Shown: positions 36,483 to 46,544 of the stretch, piece by piece
How the letters are laid out: each line of letters starts with the position of its first letter
How positions within the stretch are numbered: position 1 is the stretch's first letter
NCBI RefSeq assembly: GCF_013113835.1
Contig: NZ_VTYQ01000002.1
Span: 471,136-535,135 of the forward strand
From: Vibrio sp. RE88
GTDB taxonomy: Bacteria; Pseudomonadota; Gammaproteobacteria; Enterobacterales; Vibrionaceae
Length of the DNA stretch: 64,000 bases
Reading direction: 5' to 3'
Notes under the pieces: generated by a model
The model's database searches: none
Told to the model about the DNA's origin: nothing
What the model saw: the letters and a program-made list of their open reading frames with translations, nothing else
Position numbers and translations under genes: made by a program

Positions 36483-36497
36483 GTGAATTAAATTCAC
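36483..36497. promoter_or_regulatory. Palindrome in the dsdC-dsdA intergenic region
   Basis: GTGAATTAAATTCAC is a perfect 7-bp-arm palindrome with a T-N11-A-like core; a related half (GTGAATC) occurs at 36424. Candidate LysR-type operator. Confidence 0.5.
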
Positions 36498-36578
36498 CCA
36501 TCAGTGAGTAATGATCATTTGCTAGTCTCGCCGAACACAGGTTTAATCAAACCATCACTCTTAAGCCAATGACTGATT

Positions 36579-37886
36579 ATGCGCGACCTCATCGAGCAAT
36601 ACCCACTAATTAATACCCTTGTTCAACTGAAAGAAACGAGCTGGTTCAACCCATCCGTTACCACCACTGAAATTGCACTTCCTTACGTAGGATTGGACAA
36701 AGCGGATGCCGATGAAGCCTCTTCACGTTTGCAACGCTTTGCGCCGTTTTTAGCTCACGTCTTCCCTCAAACCCAAGCCAGTAATGGCATCATTGAATCG
36801 CCAATTCGTGAGATTTCTACAATGAAATCAGCGTTAGAAGCTGAGTACAAAACCAAAATTGCCGGCCAGCTGTTACTTAAGATGGATAGTCACCTACCTA
36901 TTTCCGGTTCTATTAAAGCAAGGGGCGGGATTTATGAAGTTCTGACCCATGCGGAAAAGTTAGCGTTTGAACATGGGCTGCTAAACATAGACGACAACTA
37001 TCAAAAACTTGCTGATCCTGAGCTAAAAACGTTTTTTTCGCAATTCAGCATCGCTGTTGGGTCAACGGGTAATCTTGGTTTATCCATTGGCATTATGAGC
37101 GCAAAACTTGGGTTTAACGTCACTGTTCATATGTCATCTGACGCTAGGGAGTGGAAAAAGGCAAAACTCCGCGATCACGGTGTCACCGTTCGAGAATATG
37201 ATAGTGACTATGGTGTTGCCGTTGAGCAAGGTCGCCTTGAAGCAGAACAAGACCCGAACTGCTTTTTTATTGACGATGAAAACTCAAAAACACTTTTTCT
37301 CGGCTACTCGGTTGCAGGAGAGAGAATCAAAGCGCAGTTTGATGAAATGAACATCCTGGTTGATGAAGACCACCCTCTATTCGTTTACCTACCTTGTGGC
37401 GTAGGAGGCGGTCCGGGAGGAGTTGCTTTTGGGCTGAAACTAGCGTTTGGGGATCACGTACATTGTCTTTTTGCCGAGCCCACACACTCACCTTGCATGA
37501 TGTTAGGTGTCCATACCGGCTTGCATGATGAAATTTCAGTTCAGGATATTGGGCTAGATAACGTCACGGCAGCGGACGGCTTGGCAGTTGGTCGAGCCTC
37601 TGGCTTTGTCGGTAGGGCGATGGAGCGTATGATCGACGGCTACTACACGGTTTCAGATCAAACCTTGTTCACTCACCTTAAAAGGCTCCATCAGACAGAA
37701 AATATTAAGCTTGAGCCCTCTGCATTGGCCGGAATGAAAGGGCCGGTTATCGTCTCAGAAGATAAAGAATATTTAACTCGGCTTGGCCTTTCAGACACAC
37801 AGCTTCAAAACGCGACTCATCTGGTCTGGGCAACGGGAGGCGGAATGGTGCCGACTGAGGAAATGGACAAATATCTGGCTAAATAA
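36579..37886 (+). CDS. dsdA: D-serine ammonia-lyase DsdA
   Basis: 435 residues. PLP enzyme that deaminates D-serine to pyruvate and ammonia. PLP lysine K113 in [13 protein letters not shown]; phosphate-binding [12 protein letters not shown]; glycine-rich [15 protein letters not shown]-terminal [10 protein letters not shown]. Length matches E. coli (about 440). Allows use or detoxification of D-serine. No D-serine permease (dsdX) is adjacent, unlike E. coli. Confidence 0.95.
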   Translation: MRDLIEQYPLINTLVQLKETSWFNPSVTTTEIALPYVGLDKADADEASSRLQRFAPFLAHVFPQTQASNGIIESPIREISTMKSALEAEYKTKIAGQLLLKMDSHLPISGSIKARGGIYEVLTHAEKLAFEHGLLNIDDNYQKLADPELKTFFSQFSIAVGSTGNLGLSIGIMSAKLGFNVTVHMSSDAREWKKAKLRDHGVTVREYDSDYGVAVEQGRLEAEQDPNCFFIDDENSKTLFLGYSVAGERIKAQFDEMNILVDEDHPLFVYLPCGVGGGPGGVAFGLKLAFGDHVHCLFAEPTHSPCMMLGVHTGLHDEISVQDIGLDNVTAADGLAVGRASGFVGRAMERMIDGYYTVSDQTLFTHLKRLHQTENIKLEPSALAGMKGPVIVSEDKEYLTRLGLSDTQLQNATHLVWATGGGMVPTEEMDKYLAK

Positions 37887-37895
37887 ACTACCCAT

Positions 37896-37922
37896 AAAAA
37901 GCTCTGTTAAACAGAGCTTTTT
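37896..37922. terminator. Bidirectional terminator after dsdA
   Basis: AAAAGCTCTGT and ACAGAGCTTTT pair around TAA, flanked by A and T runs; also serves the convergent small gene. Confidence 0.85.
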
Positions 37923-38139
37923 ACTTGAGCCGAAGCACTTTGGTCTGGGTAGCGGTTGCATGTTCATGGTACATATCATCAAGAAACGTGAGCAGCTCAT
38001 TCTCAGCAAGCTCTGAAGGAATATAAACGTCGTATATTTTTACTCGCATTCCTGTTTCAGACTCTCGATACAGAATCCACTCATCATTACGACGTTCAAC
38101 GGACATCTTGGTTCCAAAAACGTCAAATAGAATTCGCAT
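37921..38139 (-). CDS. DUF7661-like small protein
   Basis: 72 residues: MRILFDVFGTKMSVERRNDE, then a predicted beta-rich middle and a helix ending FLDDMYHEHATATQTKVLRL. I associate the pattern (short beta domain, IPSELAENEL, HEHA) with DUF7661, with moderate trust. It starts 9 nt after the VOC-family gene stop, so it is probably co-transcribed with it. Function unknown. Confidence 0.65.
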   Translation of the reverse strand: MRILFDVFGTKMSVERRNDEWILYRESETGMRVKIYDVYIPSELAENELLTFLDDMYHEHATATQTKVLRLK

Positions 38140-38148
38140 TACCTCTCC

Positions 38149-38544
38149 CTACTTCTTCAGTTGAAGAAGATCCCATTTGTTTCCATATAGATCTTTAAAC
38201 ACAACGACAGTGCCGTATTCTTCTACTCGTGGCTCCTCGCAAAACTCTATGCCATTTTTCTGCATATCCTTGTAGTCGCGCCAGAAGTCATCGGTATGAA
38301 GAAATAGGAAGACTCGCCCACCCGTTTGATTGCCAACCCTAGAAAGTTGCTCTTCATTGCTTGCTTTAGCCAACAGCAAACAGCTACCGTCGGAACCAGG
38401 CGGAGAAACCAAGACCCACCGCTTACCTGCGCCTAGATTTGTGTCTTCAACCAACTCAAAACCAAGCCTTTTAGTATAAAACTCGATGGCTTCATCATAC
38501 TCATCCACCACCAACGCCATGTAACCAATTTTCTGATTTTTCAT
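38149..38544 (-). CDS. VOC (glyoxalase/bleomycin-resistance fold) protein
   Basis: 131 residues. Starts KIGYMALVVDEYDEAIEFYT, RLGFELVEDTNLGAGKRWVL, with FLHTDDFWRDY and C-terminal FKDLYGNKWDLLQ, the paired beta-alpha-beta-beta-beta modules of the VOC superfamily. Metal ligands are plausible (E118-type positions) but the reaction is unknown. Confidence 0.85.
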   Translation of the reverse strand: MKNQKIGYMALVVDEYDEAIEFYTKRLGFELVEDTNLGAGKRWVLVSPPGSDGSCLLLAKASNEEQLSRVGNQTGGRVFLFLHTDDFWRDYKDMQKNGIEFCEEPRVEEYGTVVVFKDLYGNKWDLLQLKK

Positions 38545-38560
38545 AACCGTCCTAGAAAAA

Positions 38561-38590
38561 AATCCCCTCGCTTAAAGGGCTGAGGGGATT
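38561..38590 (-). terminator. Terminator after the RND permease gene
   Basis: AATCCCCTC and GAGGGGATT pair around a 12-nt loop; leftward it is followed by a T run (A run on the plus strand). Confidence 0.8.
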
Positions 38591-38606
38591 ATCGCATTAA
38601 GTTGGA

Positions 38607-41600
38607 TTAGTCGTCATCTAGTGGTACTAATTTAGTGCTACCGCCATGAATTTTCTCACGTTGACGCTGCACCAATGCATAGAAGCCAGGAATCAGGAAT
38701 GTTCCTGCAAGCAGCACACACAGTAGGCCGCCGATCAGTGAAATACCCAATGAGTTCTGGCTTACGTGCCCTGCTCCCGCAGCAAATATCAACGGGAAAA
38801 TGCCCAAGATAAACGACCAAGACGTCATGTTAACAGCGCGGAAACGCAGTTTACCCCCTTTTACAGCGGCATCATCAATCGTTGCATCTTTATCCTCACG
38901 CTCAACTTTCGCAAACTCGACAATGAGGATCGCGTTCTTGGCCGCGAGCGCTATCAAGAGCACCAAACCAATCTGTGCGTACAAGTTGAGTGGCGTTCCT
39001 GTTAGGTTCAAGGCTAAGAATGAGCCCAATGTTGCTATCGGAACCACAAGAATGATCGCCAGCGGAATACTCCAGCTTTCATACTGCGCCACCATGAACA
39101 GATAGATAAATATTAATGCGAGAGCAAAGGCGAAAATCGCTTGGTTGCCTGCAAGCACTTCCTGATATGCCATACCAGTCCATTCGTACTGATAACCTTG
39201 AGGCAATATTTCTGCCGCGACACGTTCCATTGCTTCAATCGCGTCACCACTTGAATAACCAGGTGCAGGCTGCCCCTGAATAATCGCACTGCGGTACATA
39301 TTGTATCGCCACGCTACGTCTGGCTCGAAGATCTGCTCGTAACTAACCAGAGTACTTAGCGGAATCATTTCCCCTGCCGATGAACGAACATGGAAACGCT
39401 CGAGATCTTCCATACCAGTACGATGTTCAGCATCAGCCTGCATCGTTACACGGAAGTTCTTACCAAACATGGTAAAGTCGTTAACGTACAAGGAGCCTAA
39501 GTTACCCTGTAGCGTTTGGAAGATGCTAGATAGTGGAATACCTAGCTGCTGCGCTTTCTCACGATCAATATCGACATAGTAATGAGGCACATTCGCTCGG
39601 AACGTACTAAAGCTACGGGCAATTTCCGGTTGCTTGTTCGCTTCTTCGATGACTTGATTCATTACCACGGCTAAATCGCTACGGCTTCGACCCAATGTAT
39701 CTTCCAGCACAAATTCGAAACCCGATGCAGCGCCCATGCCTGGAACAGCGGGAGGACCCATCGCGAATACGACAGCTTGAGGAAGTTGCATCATCGACCG
39801 ACCGTTGATTCGGTTGGCAATCGCCGAAGCCGAATGCTCGCCTTCAAATCCGTTTCGGGTTTCCCAATCATGGAGTTTGATAAACAGAGTCGCACCATTC
39901 GATGAAGCCGCACCGGTTAAAAGCGAGTAGCCATTTGCGACTGTGATGCCATCAATGCCCGGCTCTTGTTCGATCATCTTAGCCAGCTCAGCTGTCGTTG
40001 CTTCTGTACGTGATAAAGACGCAGAGTCAGGTAGCTGAACGTTAACCAGTAAAATGCCTTTATCTTCCTGAGGTACAAATGCTGTAGACGTTGTTTTAGC
40101 GAAAAAGCTCACCGCCGCCACAGCGACAACGAAGAATACGACCAGCAACAGGGATTTCTTAACCAAATATCCCGCTACTTGGCCATAGCGATTCGTGACG
40201 CGCTCAAGCCCGCCGTTAAACGCCTTGAACCAACGAGCGGTGTTTCCACCTCCTTGCTTCAGCACTAATGAACAAAGTGCAGGTGAAAGTGTTAAAGCGT
40301 TGATAGACGAGATCACCACTGAAATACAGATCGTCAAAGCAAACTGGCGATACATGATGCCAGTTATCCCCGGTAACATAGCAACCGGCAAGAACACCGC
40401 AAGTAGCACCAGCGTCGAGGTAATGATAGGCCCCGTCACTTCTTTCATTGCAATCAGAGTAGCTTTGCGCGGACTTATCGAAGGATCTTTAGCCATTGTC
40501 GTATCGACGTTCTCGATGACAAGAATAGCGTCATCCACCACGATACCAATTGCCAGTATCAAACCAAACAGCGTCACTGTATTTATCGTAAAACCGGTCA
40601 GCTGCATGAAAGCAAATGTACCGATCAAAGATACCGGGATAGCGATTACAGGAACCAGCGTCGCACGGGCACTACCTAGGAAAAGATAGGTAACCGCAAT
40701 AACAAGCAATATCGCTTCTACCAGTGTTTTAACAACACCCTTAATGGATTCAGCGACAAAGACCGTTGTGTCATAGCTGGTCTCATAAGCCAGACCTTCA
40801 GGGAAATTCACACTGAGGTCTTCGAGCAGTTCCATCACTTCTTTGCCACTTTCCAACGCATTGGCGCCAGACTGAAGTGACAATGTCACTATGGAAGCAT
40901 CTTGGCCTCGGAATTTACCCGTTCCGTCGTAAAACTTCTTACCCAGTTCAACACGGGCAACATCTTTGAGGTAAATAGTCGAGCCATCGCTATTGGCGCG
41001 AAGCACAACGTTTTCAAACTCATCGACACTTTCTAGCCTGCCTTTAGTGACAAGGTTAAACTGAACTTCCTGCGCACTGCTGTATGGTGCTGAGCCCACA
41101 CGCCCCGCCGCTACCTGAACGTTCTGCTCTGCTAGCGCGGAATGAACATCGCTGGTTGTCAGATTTAGGTTCGCCATCTTTTCCGGATCGAGCCAGACGC
41201 GCATCGCGAACTCACCGCCACCCAATACGTTTACTTCACTGATACCCTTAACACGCGCAAGCTGGTCTTTCAGATTCAGGTTTACGTAGTTGATGAGGAA
41301 CTGGTCGTTATACTTCCCGTTTGGTGAATAGAAGTTCAGAACCATCAATAGGTCCGGAGAACGTTTTTTCACCGTGACACCCACCATTCGAACTTCTTGC
41401 GGAAGTTTAGACTCAATCTGAGCCACTCGGTTTTGCACGTTGACCTGAGCCATATCAGGATCAGTACCAACATCAAATGTCACATTTAGGTTGTAAGACC
41501 CATCATTGGCACTTTTCGAAGACATGTAGATCATATCTTCGACACCGTTGACGGAGGTTTCTATTGGGTCAGCAATGGCCTGTTCGACCGCTTCTGCACT

Positions 41601-41759
41601 CGCACCTGTATAAAAAGCGGAAACACTGACAGAAGGAGGACTGATTCTTGGATACTCTGCCACAGGTAAAACGGCAAGCGAAATTGCCCCTGCAAGCGTT
41701 AATATAATAGAAATGACCAGCGCAAATTTAGGACGCTGGATAAAGAAACGACTTAACAT
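38607..41759 (-). CDS. RND multidrug efflux permease (HAE1/AcrB type)
   Basis: 1050 residues, twelve transmembrane helices and two large periplasmic loops. Starts [20 protein letters not shown]. The proton-relay Asp pair is in [14 protein letters not shown] (near 407), with further motifs [35 protein letters not shown] and [10 protein letters not shown]. Pumps hydrophobic compounds to the outside with its lipoprotein partner and a TolC-type channel encoded elsewhere. Starts 10 nt after the adaptor gene. No regulator gene is adjacent. Confidence 0.94.
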   Translation of the reverse strand: MLSRFFIQRPKFALVISIILTLAGAISLAVLPVAEYPRISPPSVSVSAFYTGASAEAVEQAIADPIETSVNGVEDMIYMSSKSANDGSYNLNVTFDVGTDPDMAQVNVQNRVAQIESKLPQEVRMVGVTVKKRSPDLLMVLNFYSPNGKYNDQFLINYVNLNLKDQLARVKGISEVNVLGGGEFAMRVWLDPEKMANLNLTTSDVHSALAEQNVQVAAGRVGSAPYSSAQEVQFNLVTKGRLESVDEFENVVLRANSDGSTIYLKDVARVELGKKFYDGTGKFRGQDASIVTLSLQSGANALESGKEVMELLEDLSVNFPEGLAYETSYDTTVFVAESIKGVVKTLVEAILLVIAVTYLFLGSARATLVPVIAIPVSLIGTFAFMQLTGFTINTVTLFGLILAIGIVVDDAILVIENVDTTMAKDPSISPRKATLIAMKEVTGPIITSTLVLLAVFLPVAMLPGITGIMYRQFALTICISVVISSINALTLSPALCSLVLKQGGGNTARWFKAFNGGLERVTNRYGQVAGYLVKKSLLLVVFFVVAVAAVSFFAKTTSTAFVPQEDKGILLVNVQLPDSASLSRTEATTAELAKMIEQEPGIDGITVANGYSLLTGAASSNGATLFIKLHDWETRNGFEGEHSASAIANRINGRSMMQLPQAVVFAMGPPAVPGMGAASGFEFVLEDTLGRSRSDLAVVMNQVIEEANKQPEIARSFSTFRANVPHYYVDIDREKAQQLGIPLSSIFQTLQGNLGSLYVNDFTMFGKNFRVTMQADAEHRTGMEDLERFHVRSSAGEMIPLSTLVSYEQIFEPDVAWRYNMYRSAIIQGQPAPGYSSGDAIEAMERVAAEILPQGYQYEWTGMAYQEVLAGNQAIFAFALALIFIYLFMVAQYESWSIPLAIILVVPIATLGSFLALNLTGTPLNLYAQIGLVLLIALAAKNAILIVEFAKVEREDKDATIDDAAVKGGKLRFRAVNMTSWSFILGIFPLIFAAGAGHVSQNSLGISLIGGLLCVLLAGTFLIPGFYALVQRQREKIHGGSTKLVPLDDD

Positions 41760-41769
41760 TTAGGCTCCT

Positions 41770-42888
41770 TTACTCAACGTCTGATTTTTCGTTGAAACGT
41801 ACTGGAACACCATTTCGCACTCGTTGCAGTCCCTGCGTGATTACTTGTTCGTCAGAGTTCACACCACGATTTATAATGATGCCCTCTTCAATCTGACGCC
41901 CTAATTCGACATTACGGCGCTCTGCAATATTGCCTTCGGCGACAACCATAACAAAGTTACCTTCTAGGTCGGTTTGAACGGCACGGCGAGGAATAACGAC
42001 AACGTCAGTAGACTGTTTCTCTCTCAGCTCGACCCGGATATGCTGACCTGGAAGCAGACGGTACTCTGGGTTAGGCACTTCAGCGCGCATCGCGATGGTG
42101 CCTGTATTCAAATCTATGCGGTTACCAAGAAAATCAAGGCGACCCAGATGCTCAAAGGGTTGACCGTTTTCCAAAACCACCTGTACTTCTACGGAGTCGG
42201 CTGAGCCATCGCCCTTAATTCTATCGATGCCCATTTCTAGTCGCTCTCGCTCACTGACGCTGAAACTGGTGTGTACAGGGTCTAAGCTCACTAAAGTAGT
42301 AAGAACGCCGGATTGAGGAGAGACAAGATCACCCGTGCTCAGCTTGCTTTCACTGATTCTTCCCGCAAATGGCGCGCGAATTTGGGTATAAGATAAGTTA
42401 ACTTCCGCTAGGTTAAGTTGAGCGTTACCCGCTTCAACCTGTGCTTGAGCACCAAGTAATGCAGCGTTGAGATTGTCGAATTCAGATTGAGAAATGCTGC
42501 CTTTAGGAAGTAAGTTTTTGCCACGTTCGAAATCGAGCTCTGCTTTCTTAAGCTCGGCTTTCGCTTGCGCTAACGCTGCTTTAGCACTGGCAACTTGAGC
42601 TTCAAAAGACGAAGGCTCAATAGTGAAAAGGAGCTGGCCTTTTTCGACCATCTGCCCTTCTTCAAAATGTCGGGATTTGAGATAACCTGTGACCTGAGCG
42701 GTGATGTTCGTGTCTTCAACGGCTTCAACACGGCCAATATAAGATTTGCTTTGTTGATGAGGAATAACGATAGCTTGTTCAGCGACAACGAGTGACGCTG
42801 GCATTTTCTTCTGTCCCTGATTTTGCTCTCCACATCCTGAAAGAAATATCGCGCCAGATAACGCGGTGAATAGTAACGTTTTTTTCAT
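41770..42888 (-). CDS. RND efflux periplasmic adaptor (membrane fusion lipoprotein)
   Basis: 372 residues from the ATG at 42886-42888, which gives a lipoprotein signal with lipobox LSGC and C19. An upstream start would add 14 residues of non-signal sequence. Lipoyl-type halves (GRVEAVEDTNITAQVTGYLK and INAPFAGRIS-like IRAPFAGRISESKLSTGDLV) flank a coiled-coil hairpin (about 100-165). AcrA/MexE-type adaptor paired with the permease downstream. Confidence 0.92.
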   Translation of the reverse strand: MKKTLLFTALSGAIFLSGCGEQNQGQKKMPASLVVAEQAIVIPHQQSKSYIGRVEAVEDTNITAQVTGYLKSRHFEEGQMVEKGQLLFTIEPSSFEAQVASAKAALAQAKAELKKAELDFERGKNLLPKGSISQSEFDNLNAALLGAQAQVEAGNAQLNLAEVNLSYTQIRAPFAGRISESKLSTGDLVSPQSGVLTTLVSLDPVHTSFSVSERERLEMGIDRIKGDGSADSVEVQVVLENGQPFEHLGRLDFLGNRIDLNTGTIAMRAEVPNPEYRLLPGQHIRVELREKQSTDVVVIPRRAVQTDLEGNFVMVVAEGNIAERRNVELGRQIEEGIIINRGVNSDEQVITQGLQRVRNGVPVRFNEKSDVE

Positions 42889-42990
42889 TGAATAGACCGT
42901 TAGGTAAATTGAGAAAGAGGCTGACGCCAAACTACCTAACGATCTTGTGGATATTGTCCGAGAATTATCAGGAGAACGGACTTAAGTGTA

Positions 42991-43551
42991 TCAATCTGTT
43001 ACGACTTCTGTCTGAGTATGAATGCTAATACGTTCGAGCAGATCAGCGCCAGATTTCCAAGCGTAAACCAGTTCAGGAACCTGACTGCCACAAGGCGCTT
43101 TCCACATCCGCTCTTGCACAAGTTGACCACCGATGTGATCGTAGAACTTCACAGCTTGTTGATTATCCTTAATTACTTCCAAATATACGCCATTGTCAGG
43201 GAAGTGTTGTGCAATCCATTTTGCCATTTCAGCAATCAGTTTAACGCCCAATCCTCTGCCACGATAAGCCTCATCAATGTGTAAAGCATCGATGATGGTG
43301 CCCTTTTCGAAGTCGTGGTTGCCAAAGGCACAGATGAATCCACACAAAAGACCGCCTTCTTCGAGCAAAAGAACGTGCTGGTTAAAAGGAGGGTTGATCA
43401 ATCGCGTTTGCCAAATGGCTAGTCGTTCATCCTGAACATCGTGCTTAAGATAGTCAGCGGCAAGTAGGCCTTGATAGAATTTCTTCCAGCTTTGGGTGTG
43501 TAGAGAGGCTATACGTTCGTAGTCGCTATATTCAGCTACTTTTAATTCCAT
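42991..43551 (-). CDS. GNAT-family N-acetyltransferase
   Basis: 186 residues. Start MELKVAEYSDYERIASLHTQ; acetyl-CoA site IDEAYRGRGLGVKLIAEMAK; then VYLEVIKDNQQAVKFYDHIG and GGQLVQERMW. Substrate unknown. AAGGAA lies about 8 nt before the ATG. It is 102 bp upstream of the efflux operon on the same strand, probably transcribed separately. Confidence 0.88.
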   Translation of the reverse strand: MELKVAEYSDYERIASLHTQSWKKFYQGLLAADYLKHDVQDERLAIWQTRLINPPFNQHVLLLEEGGLLCGFICAFGNHDFEKGTIIDALHIDEAYRGRGLGVKLIAEMAKWIAQHFPDNGVYLEVIKDNQQAVKFYDHIGGQLVQERMWKAPCGSQVPELVYAWKSGADLLERISIHTQTEVVTD

Positions 43552-43756
43552 TTATAGTTCCTTATTACTTCCTGTAAGGATTGCTTATCTCTTCATACTA
43601 TAAAACATTTAACTAAAAGCCAATCATACTAGAGAAAATCCAACATTATTTGCCACTACCAGTTCCATTTCCTCGCAATGATTCTTATTGAGTATTCGGT
43701 TTATAACTTCTAACAAATTAATCCTTCATTAAGCTCACACGACACTTAACTTTCAT

Positions 43757-43784
43757 TTGACTTACACATGTACGCTGATATTCT
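43757..43784 (+). promoter_or_regulatory. Predicted desaturase promoter with FabR-like operator
   Basis: TTGACT (43757-43762) and TATTCT (43779-43784) are 16 nt apart. GACTTACACATGTACGCT (43759-43776) inside it matches 13 of 18 positions of the FabR-type sequence AGCGTACACGTGTTCGCT as I recall it, with a perfect TGTACGCT half. Binding there would block RNA polymerase. Confidence 0.5.
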
Positions 43785-43817
43785 GGCGCACAACTGTTAG
43801 CTGAATGGATAATTGAA

Positions 43818-44945
43818 ATGTCTGTAAAGGAAAAGCCACCGCTAATATGGCTAAATGTTACGCTTTTTCTCTCTAGTTTTATCGTGGCCGTTGTCGTTGC
43901 ACCTTGGTATGGGTTTGAATTCGGATACGAGGCGGAGCATTGGCTTTGGCTGTTGATCACCTTTTCTTTTTGTAACCTTTCAATCACAGCGGGCTATCAC
44001 CGCCTGTGGTCCCACAAAACGTACGATGCACACTGGTCTCTAAGATTACTTTTCGCTCTTGGCGGTGCATTCGCTCTGCAAAATAGTGCGTTGCACTGGA
44101 GCTCTGATCACCGTGTTCATCACAAGCATGTCGATAACAATGATAAGGACCCTTATTCTGCGAAGCGTGGATTCTGGTTCTCCCACATTGGTTGGATGCT
44201 AAGACACTACAACCCTGCGACTTATTCAGATTACGGCAACTGCCGCGATCTGCAGAAAGACAAAATTGTTATGTGGCAACATAAGCACTACTTGCTACTA
44301 GCCATTTTGATGAACATTGGCGTACCACTACTGCTTGGTGTGATTTACCAAGATATCTGGGGAATGCTACTTATGGTGTGTGTGGTTCGCTTAGTATTGA
44401 GTCACCATTCGACATTTTTTATCAACTCGCTTGCCCATATCTGGGGTTCTCAACCTTACACTGATAAAAATACAGCGCGTGACAATGCCATCCTAGCAGT
44501 GTTCACTTTTGGTGAGGGTTACCACAACTACCATCATATCTTTGAGAACGATTACCGTAACGGTATTCACTGGTGGCAATACGATCCAACCAAGTGGCTG
44601 ATCAAATCTTGTTCGTGGCTTGGACTAACGAAAAAGCTACGTGTAACTCCAAAGATGAAGATTGAAAAAGCGATGGCAAAACAAGCCTTAGCGAAAGCCT
44701 CTCAAAATGTCAGTAAGCTGCCAAATGCATCACTGCTTAATGAGACGTTAAACAAGGAATTCGATGTGCTGATGAGTAAGATGTCAGACTATTACGAATT
44801 AAAGAAAGAAGTCCTTGAGAGCAAGAAAAGTGATTTAGCGAAGAAGTATGAGCATTCAGTTCTAAAAGTCCGTTACCAACAGATGAAGCAAGACTTCAAA
44901 GCGCAACGACGGAGCTGGGAATTACTCGTCGCCCGCTACGCATAA
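43818..44945 (+). CDS. Acyl-CoA/acyl-lipid delta-9-type fatty acid desaturase
   Basis: 375 residues. Membrane di-iron desaturase with three His boxes: HRLWSH from H61, HRVHH from H98 and HNYHH from H236. About four transmembrane helices (LFLSSFIVAVVVAPWYG and others) in the first 200 residues. A C-terminal extension of roughly 95 residues beyond the catalytic core is charged and helical, probably coiled coil (KLRVTPKMKIEKAMAKQALA and following); stearoyl-CoA-type enzymes usually lack it. Introduces a double bond aerobically, complementing FabA/FabB. Confidence 0.9.
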   Translation: MSVKEKPPLIWLNVTLFLSSFIVAVVVAPWYGFEFGYEAEHWLWLLITFSFCNLSITAGYHRLWSHKTYDAHWSLRLLFALGGAFALQNSALHWSSDHRVHHKHVDNNDKDPYSAKRGFWFSHIGWMLRHYNPATYSDYGNCRDLQKDKIVMWQHKHYLLLAILMNIGVPLLLGVIYQDIWGMLLMVCVVRLVLSHHSTFFINSLAHIWGSQPYTDKNTARDNAILAVFTFGEGYHNYHHIFENDYRNGIHWWQYDPTKWLIKSCSWLGLTKKLRVTPKMKIEKAMAKQALAKASQNVSKLPNASLLNETLNKEFDVLMSKMSDYYELKKEVLESKKSDLAKKYEHSVLKVRYQQMKQDFKAQRRSWELLVARYA

Positions 44946-44950
44946 ACATC

Positions 44951-44977
44951 AAAGCCACCTGACATTCAGGTGGCTTT
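44951..44977. terminator. Terminator after the desaturase gene
   Basis: AAAGCCACCTGA and TCAGGTGGCTTT pair around CAT, followed by T residues. Confidence 0.9.
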
Positions 44978-45053
44978 TTCTTTTGCAATGCGGCAAATCG
45001 CCGTTGCCCTACCCAAGATTCATGTTGAACAAATAGTACTAACGAAAACCGTT

Positions 45054-45149
45054 CTACGCTTGGCTAGCGAGCTGATAAACACACCACCATAAAATACTAC
45101 TACAAATAGACAGAATCACTGTCGTAACCAACAAATGTTTAGCGCTCAT
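45054..45149 (-). CDS. Candidate 31-residue single-helix membrane peptide
   Basis: ATG at 45147-45149 to TAG at 45054-45056. The peptide starts MSAKHLLVTTVILSICSSIL and continues with two Trp and a terminal LASQA: one strongly hydrophobic helix after a short charged N-terminus. No strong Shine-Dalgarno is visible, so coding is uncertain. Supported only by hydrophobic pattern and isolated position in a gene gap. Confidence 0.3.
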   Translation of the reverse strand: MSAKHLLVTTVILSICSSILWWCVYQLASQA

Positions 45150-45512
45150 ATTTTACACACAATAAATAGCGCTCTTGGCCAGCGCTTTTATTCATCATTC
45201 ATAAACAGTTAATGAGCATTATAAACAGCGTGTCTTAGAAATGGGATAGCCTGAGGAAATAAACATTAGTTTTGAGAGGGAAATATCAGTGTATATTTCC
45301 ACCACCACTTATATCATTGATATATATTGAACTTTATCTTTCTGAACAACACACTTATTAACGTCTTTTTTGATGGCATAATATTTATTGATAATAATGC
45401 ACTCGTAAAATTCAATAAATCAATGTATTTTTCGCTCTTCCTGATTATATCTGTATGTTCATTTGTTTCACATGCGGTCAAAACACACACAATCGATCTT
45501 ATAGAAAAAGAA

Positions 45513-45539
45513 AAAACGGAAGCTGATTGCTTCCGTTTT
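45513..45539. terminator. Terminator after the solute-binding protein gene
   Basis: AAAACGGAAGC and GCTTCCGTTTT pair around TGATT; leftward it runs into T residues. Confidence 0.85.
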
Positions 45540-45560
45540 GTTATTTTCATTAGGCCCTAC

Positions 45561-46334
45561 TTATTTAATAAAGTCTTTCACTATCTGATCGACTTCTCCG
45601 CTTTCTTTCATTTCAGACAAAATTTTATGGTATTGCGCTTTGAAATCATCTTTAAAAGGGAATTTTCCACCATTGGTCGCAAAACCTAAGAAACCCTGCT
45701 CAGAACTGATGGTAGCCCCTTCAACAACGCTTTGACCATCGTACTTTCCTTCGTTCTGAAGCTTTTTCAGTTCCCATTGAATAGAAAGCGCATCGTTCAT
45801 GTAACAATCAACACGCCCTGCGATCAGTTTGAGAAGATTCTTCGGTGTTCCTTTCGTTTCATTCAGTTTGATCTTTCCAGCTTTGACTGCCGCTCTAAAC
45901 TCATCGCCACCTGCAGAAAACCCAGCGTTATTACCTATCGTTAAGCCCATGTAGTCTCCAGGCCAATTAGGTTTTGGGCTGCTCAATACGGATTTCTGGC
46001 AAACCACAACCAACTTTTCATCGAGTATTGGCATGTCGTATTCCATGTAAGGGCGTTGCTCAGGGCGTTTATACGGTGGATAAAGCGCAAAAATTTTGCC
46101 GCCCTCTACTTCAGACAACCCGCGCTTCCAAGGTACCCCTTTTATGGTCACGCTGTAGTCTGGCATTTTGGAAAAAATACGCTCCAAGATAACGGTGTAA
46201 ATCCCCGTGACCCTGCCGCTTTCAACATACGAATAAGGAGGGTATGAATCGTCACCGTAAACAGTGACATCGCTTGCTGCAAAGACCGAAGTCGACGCCA
46301 TAACCGCACAAAGAAAAGTTAAGGTTTTTTTCAT
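45561..46334 (-). CDS. Periplasmic solute-binding protein, family 3 (amino-acid type)
   Basis: 257 residues from the ATG at 46332-46334, which gives a clean signal peptide (MKKTLTFLCAVMASTSVFA) with GGAGT upstream. Mature part begins SDVTVYGDDSYPPYSYVESG and has KRGLSEVEGGKIFALYPPYK, and GRVDCYMNDAL, typical of SBP_bac_3 proteins. No ABC permease or ATPase is adjacent, so it is an orphan that could serve another transporter or a receptor. Ligand unknown. Confidence 0.88.
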   Translation of the reverse strand: MKKTLTFLCAVMASTSVFAASDVTVYGDDSYPPYSYVESGRVTGIYTVILERIFSKMPDYSVTIKGVPWKRGLSEVEGGKIFALYPPYKRPEQRPYMEYDMPILDEKLVVVCQKSVLSSPKPNWPGDYMGLTIGNNAGFSAGGDEFRAAVKAGKIKLNETKGTPKNLLKLIAGRVDCYMNDALSIQWELKKLQNEGKYDGQSVVEGATISSEQGFLGFATNGGKFPFKDDFKAQYHKILSEMKESGEVDQIVKDFIK

Positions 46335-46522
46335 AGTGATAACTCCAAATACTGTTCCATCAGCATTACGTGGTGCTATCGGTAAGTAATAGTGCATGAA
46401 ATGGCTAAGTCAAGGTCGTTGAAGCTAGGCAGAAAAGGCTTCCTGTTCAAAAAGACAACCCAACCCTTTGCTTTTAATGACTTTATAATCAATATAAAAA
46501 GCCAAGTGTTTCGCAACGAAAA

Positions 46523-46540
46523 AGGAGCCTACAGGCTCCT
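46523..46540 (-). terminator. Terminator after the GNAT-GFA-GFA operon
   Basis: AGGAGCC and GGCTCCT pair around TACA; leftward it is followed by a T run. Confidence 0.75.
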
Positions 46541-46544
46541 CTTC

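Larger units (their letters stand above)
44978..45560. other. Gene-poor stretch between desaturase and solute-binding protein genes
   Basis: About 580 bp, AT-rich. It holds one candidate 31-codon ORF (minus strand, 45054-45149), an AGCGCT/AGCGCT hairpin followed by TTTTATT at 45168-45192, and the terminator at 45513-45539. Other ORFs here are antisense shadows without ribosome-binding sites. Confidence 0.5.

Noticed and set aside
40195..40689. 164-codon plus-strand ORF inside the RND permease gene
   Set aside because: Antisense shadow of a strongly conserved membrane protein gene.
45327..45689. 120-codon plus-strand ORF before the solute-binding protein gene
   Set aside because: Runs through a terminator and antisense into the well-supported minus-strand gene; no ribosome-binding site.
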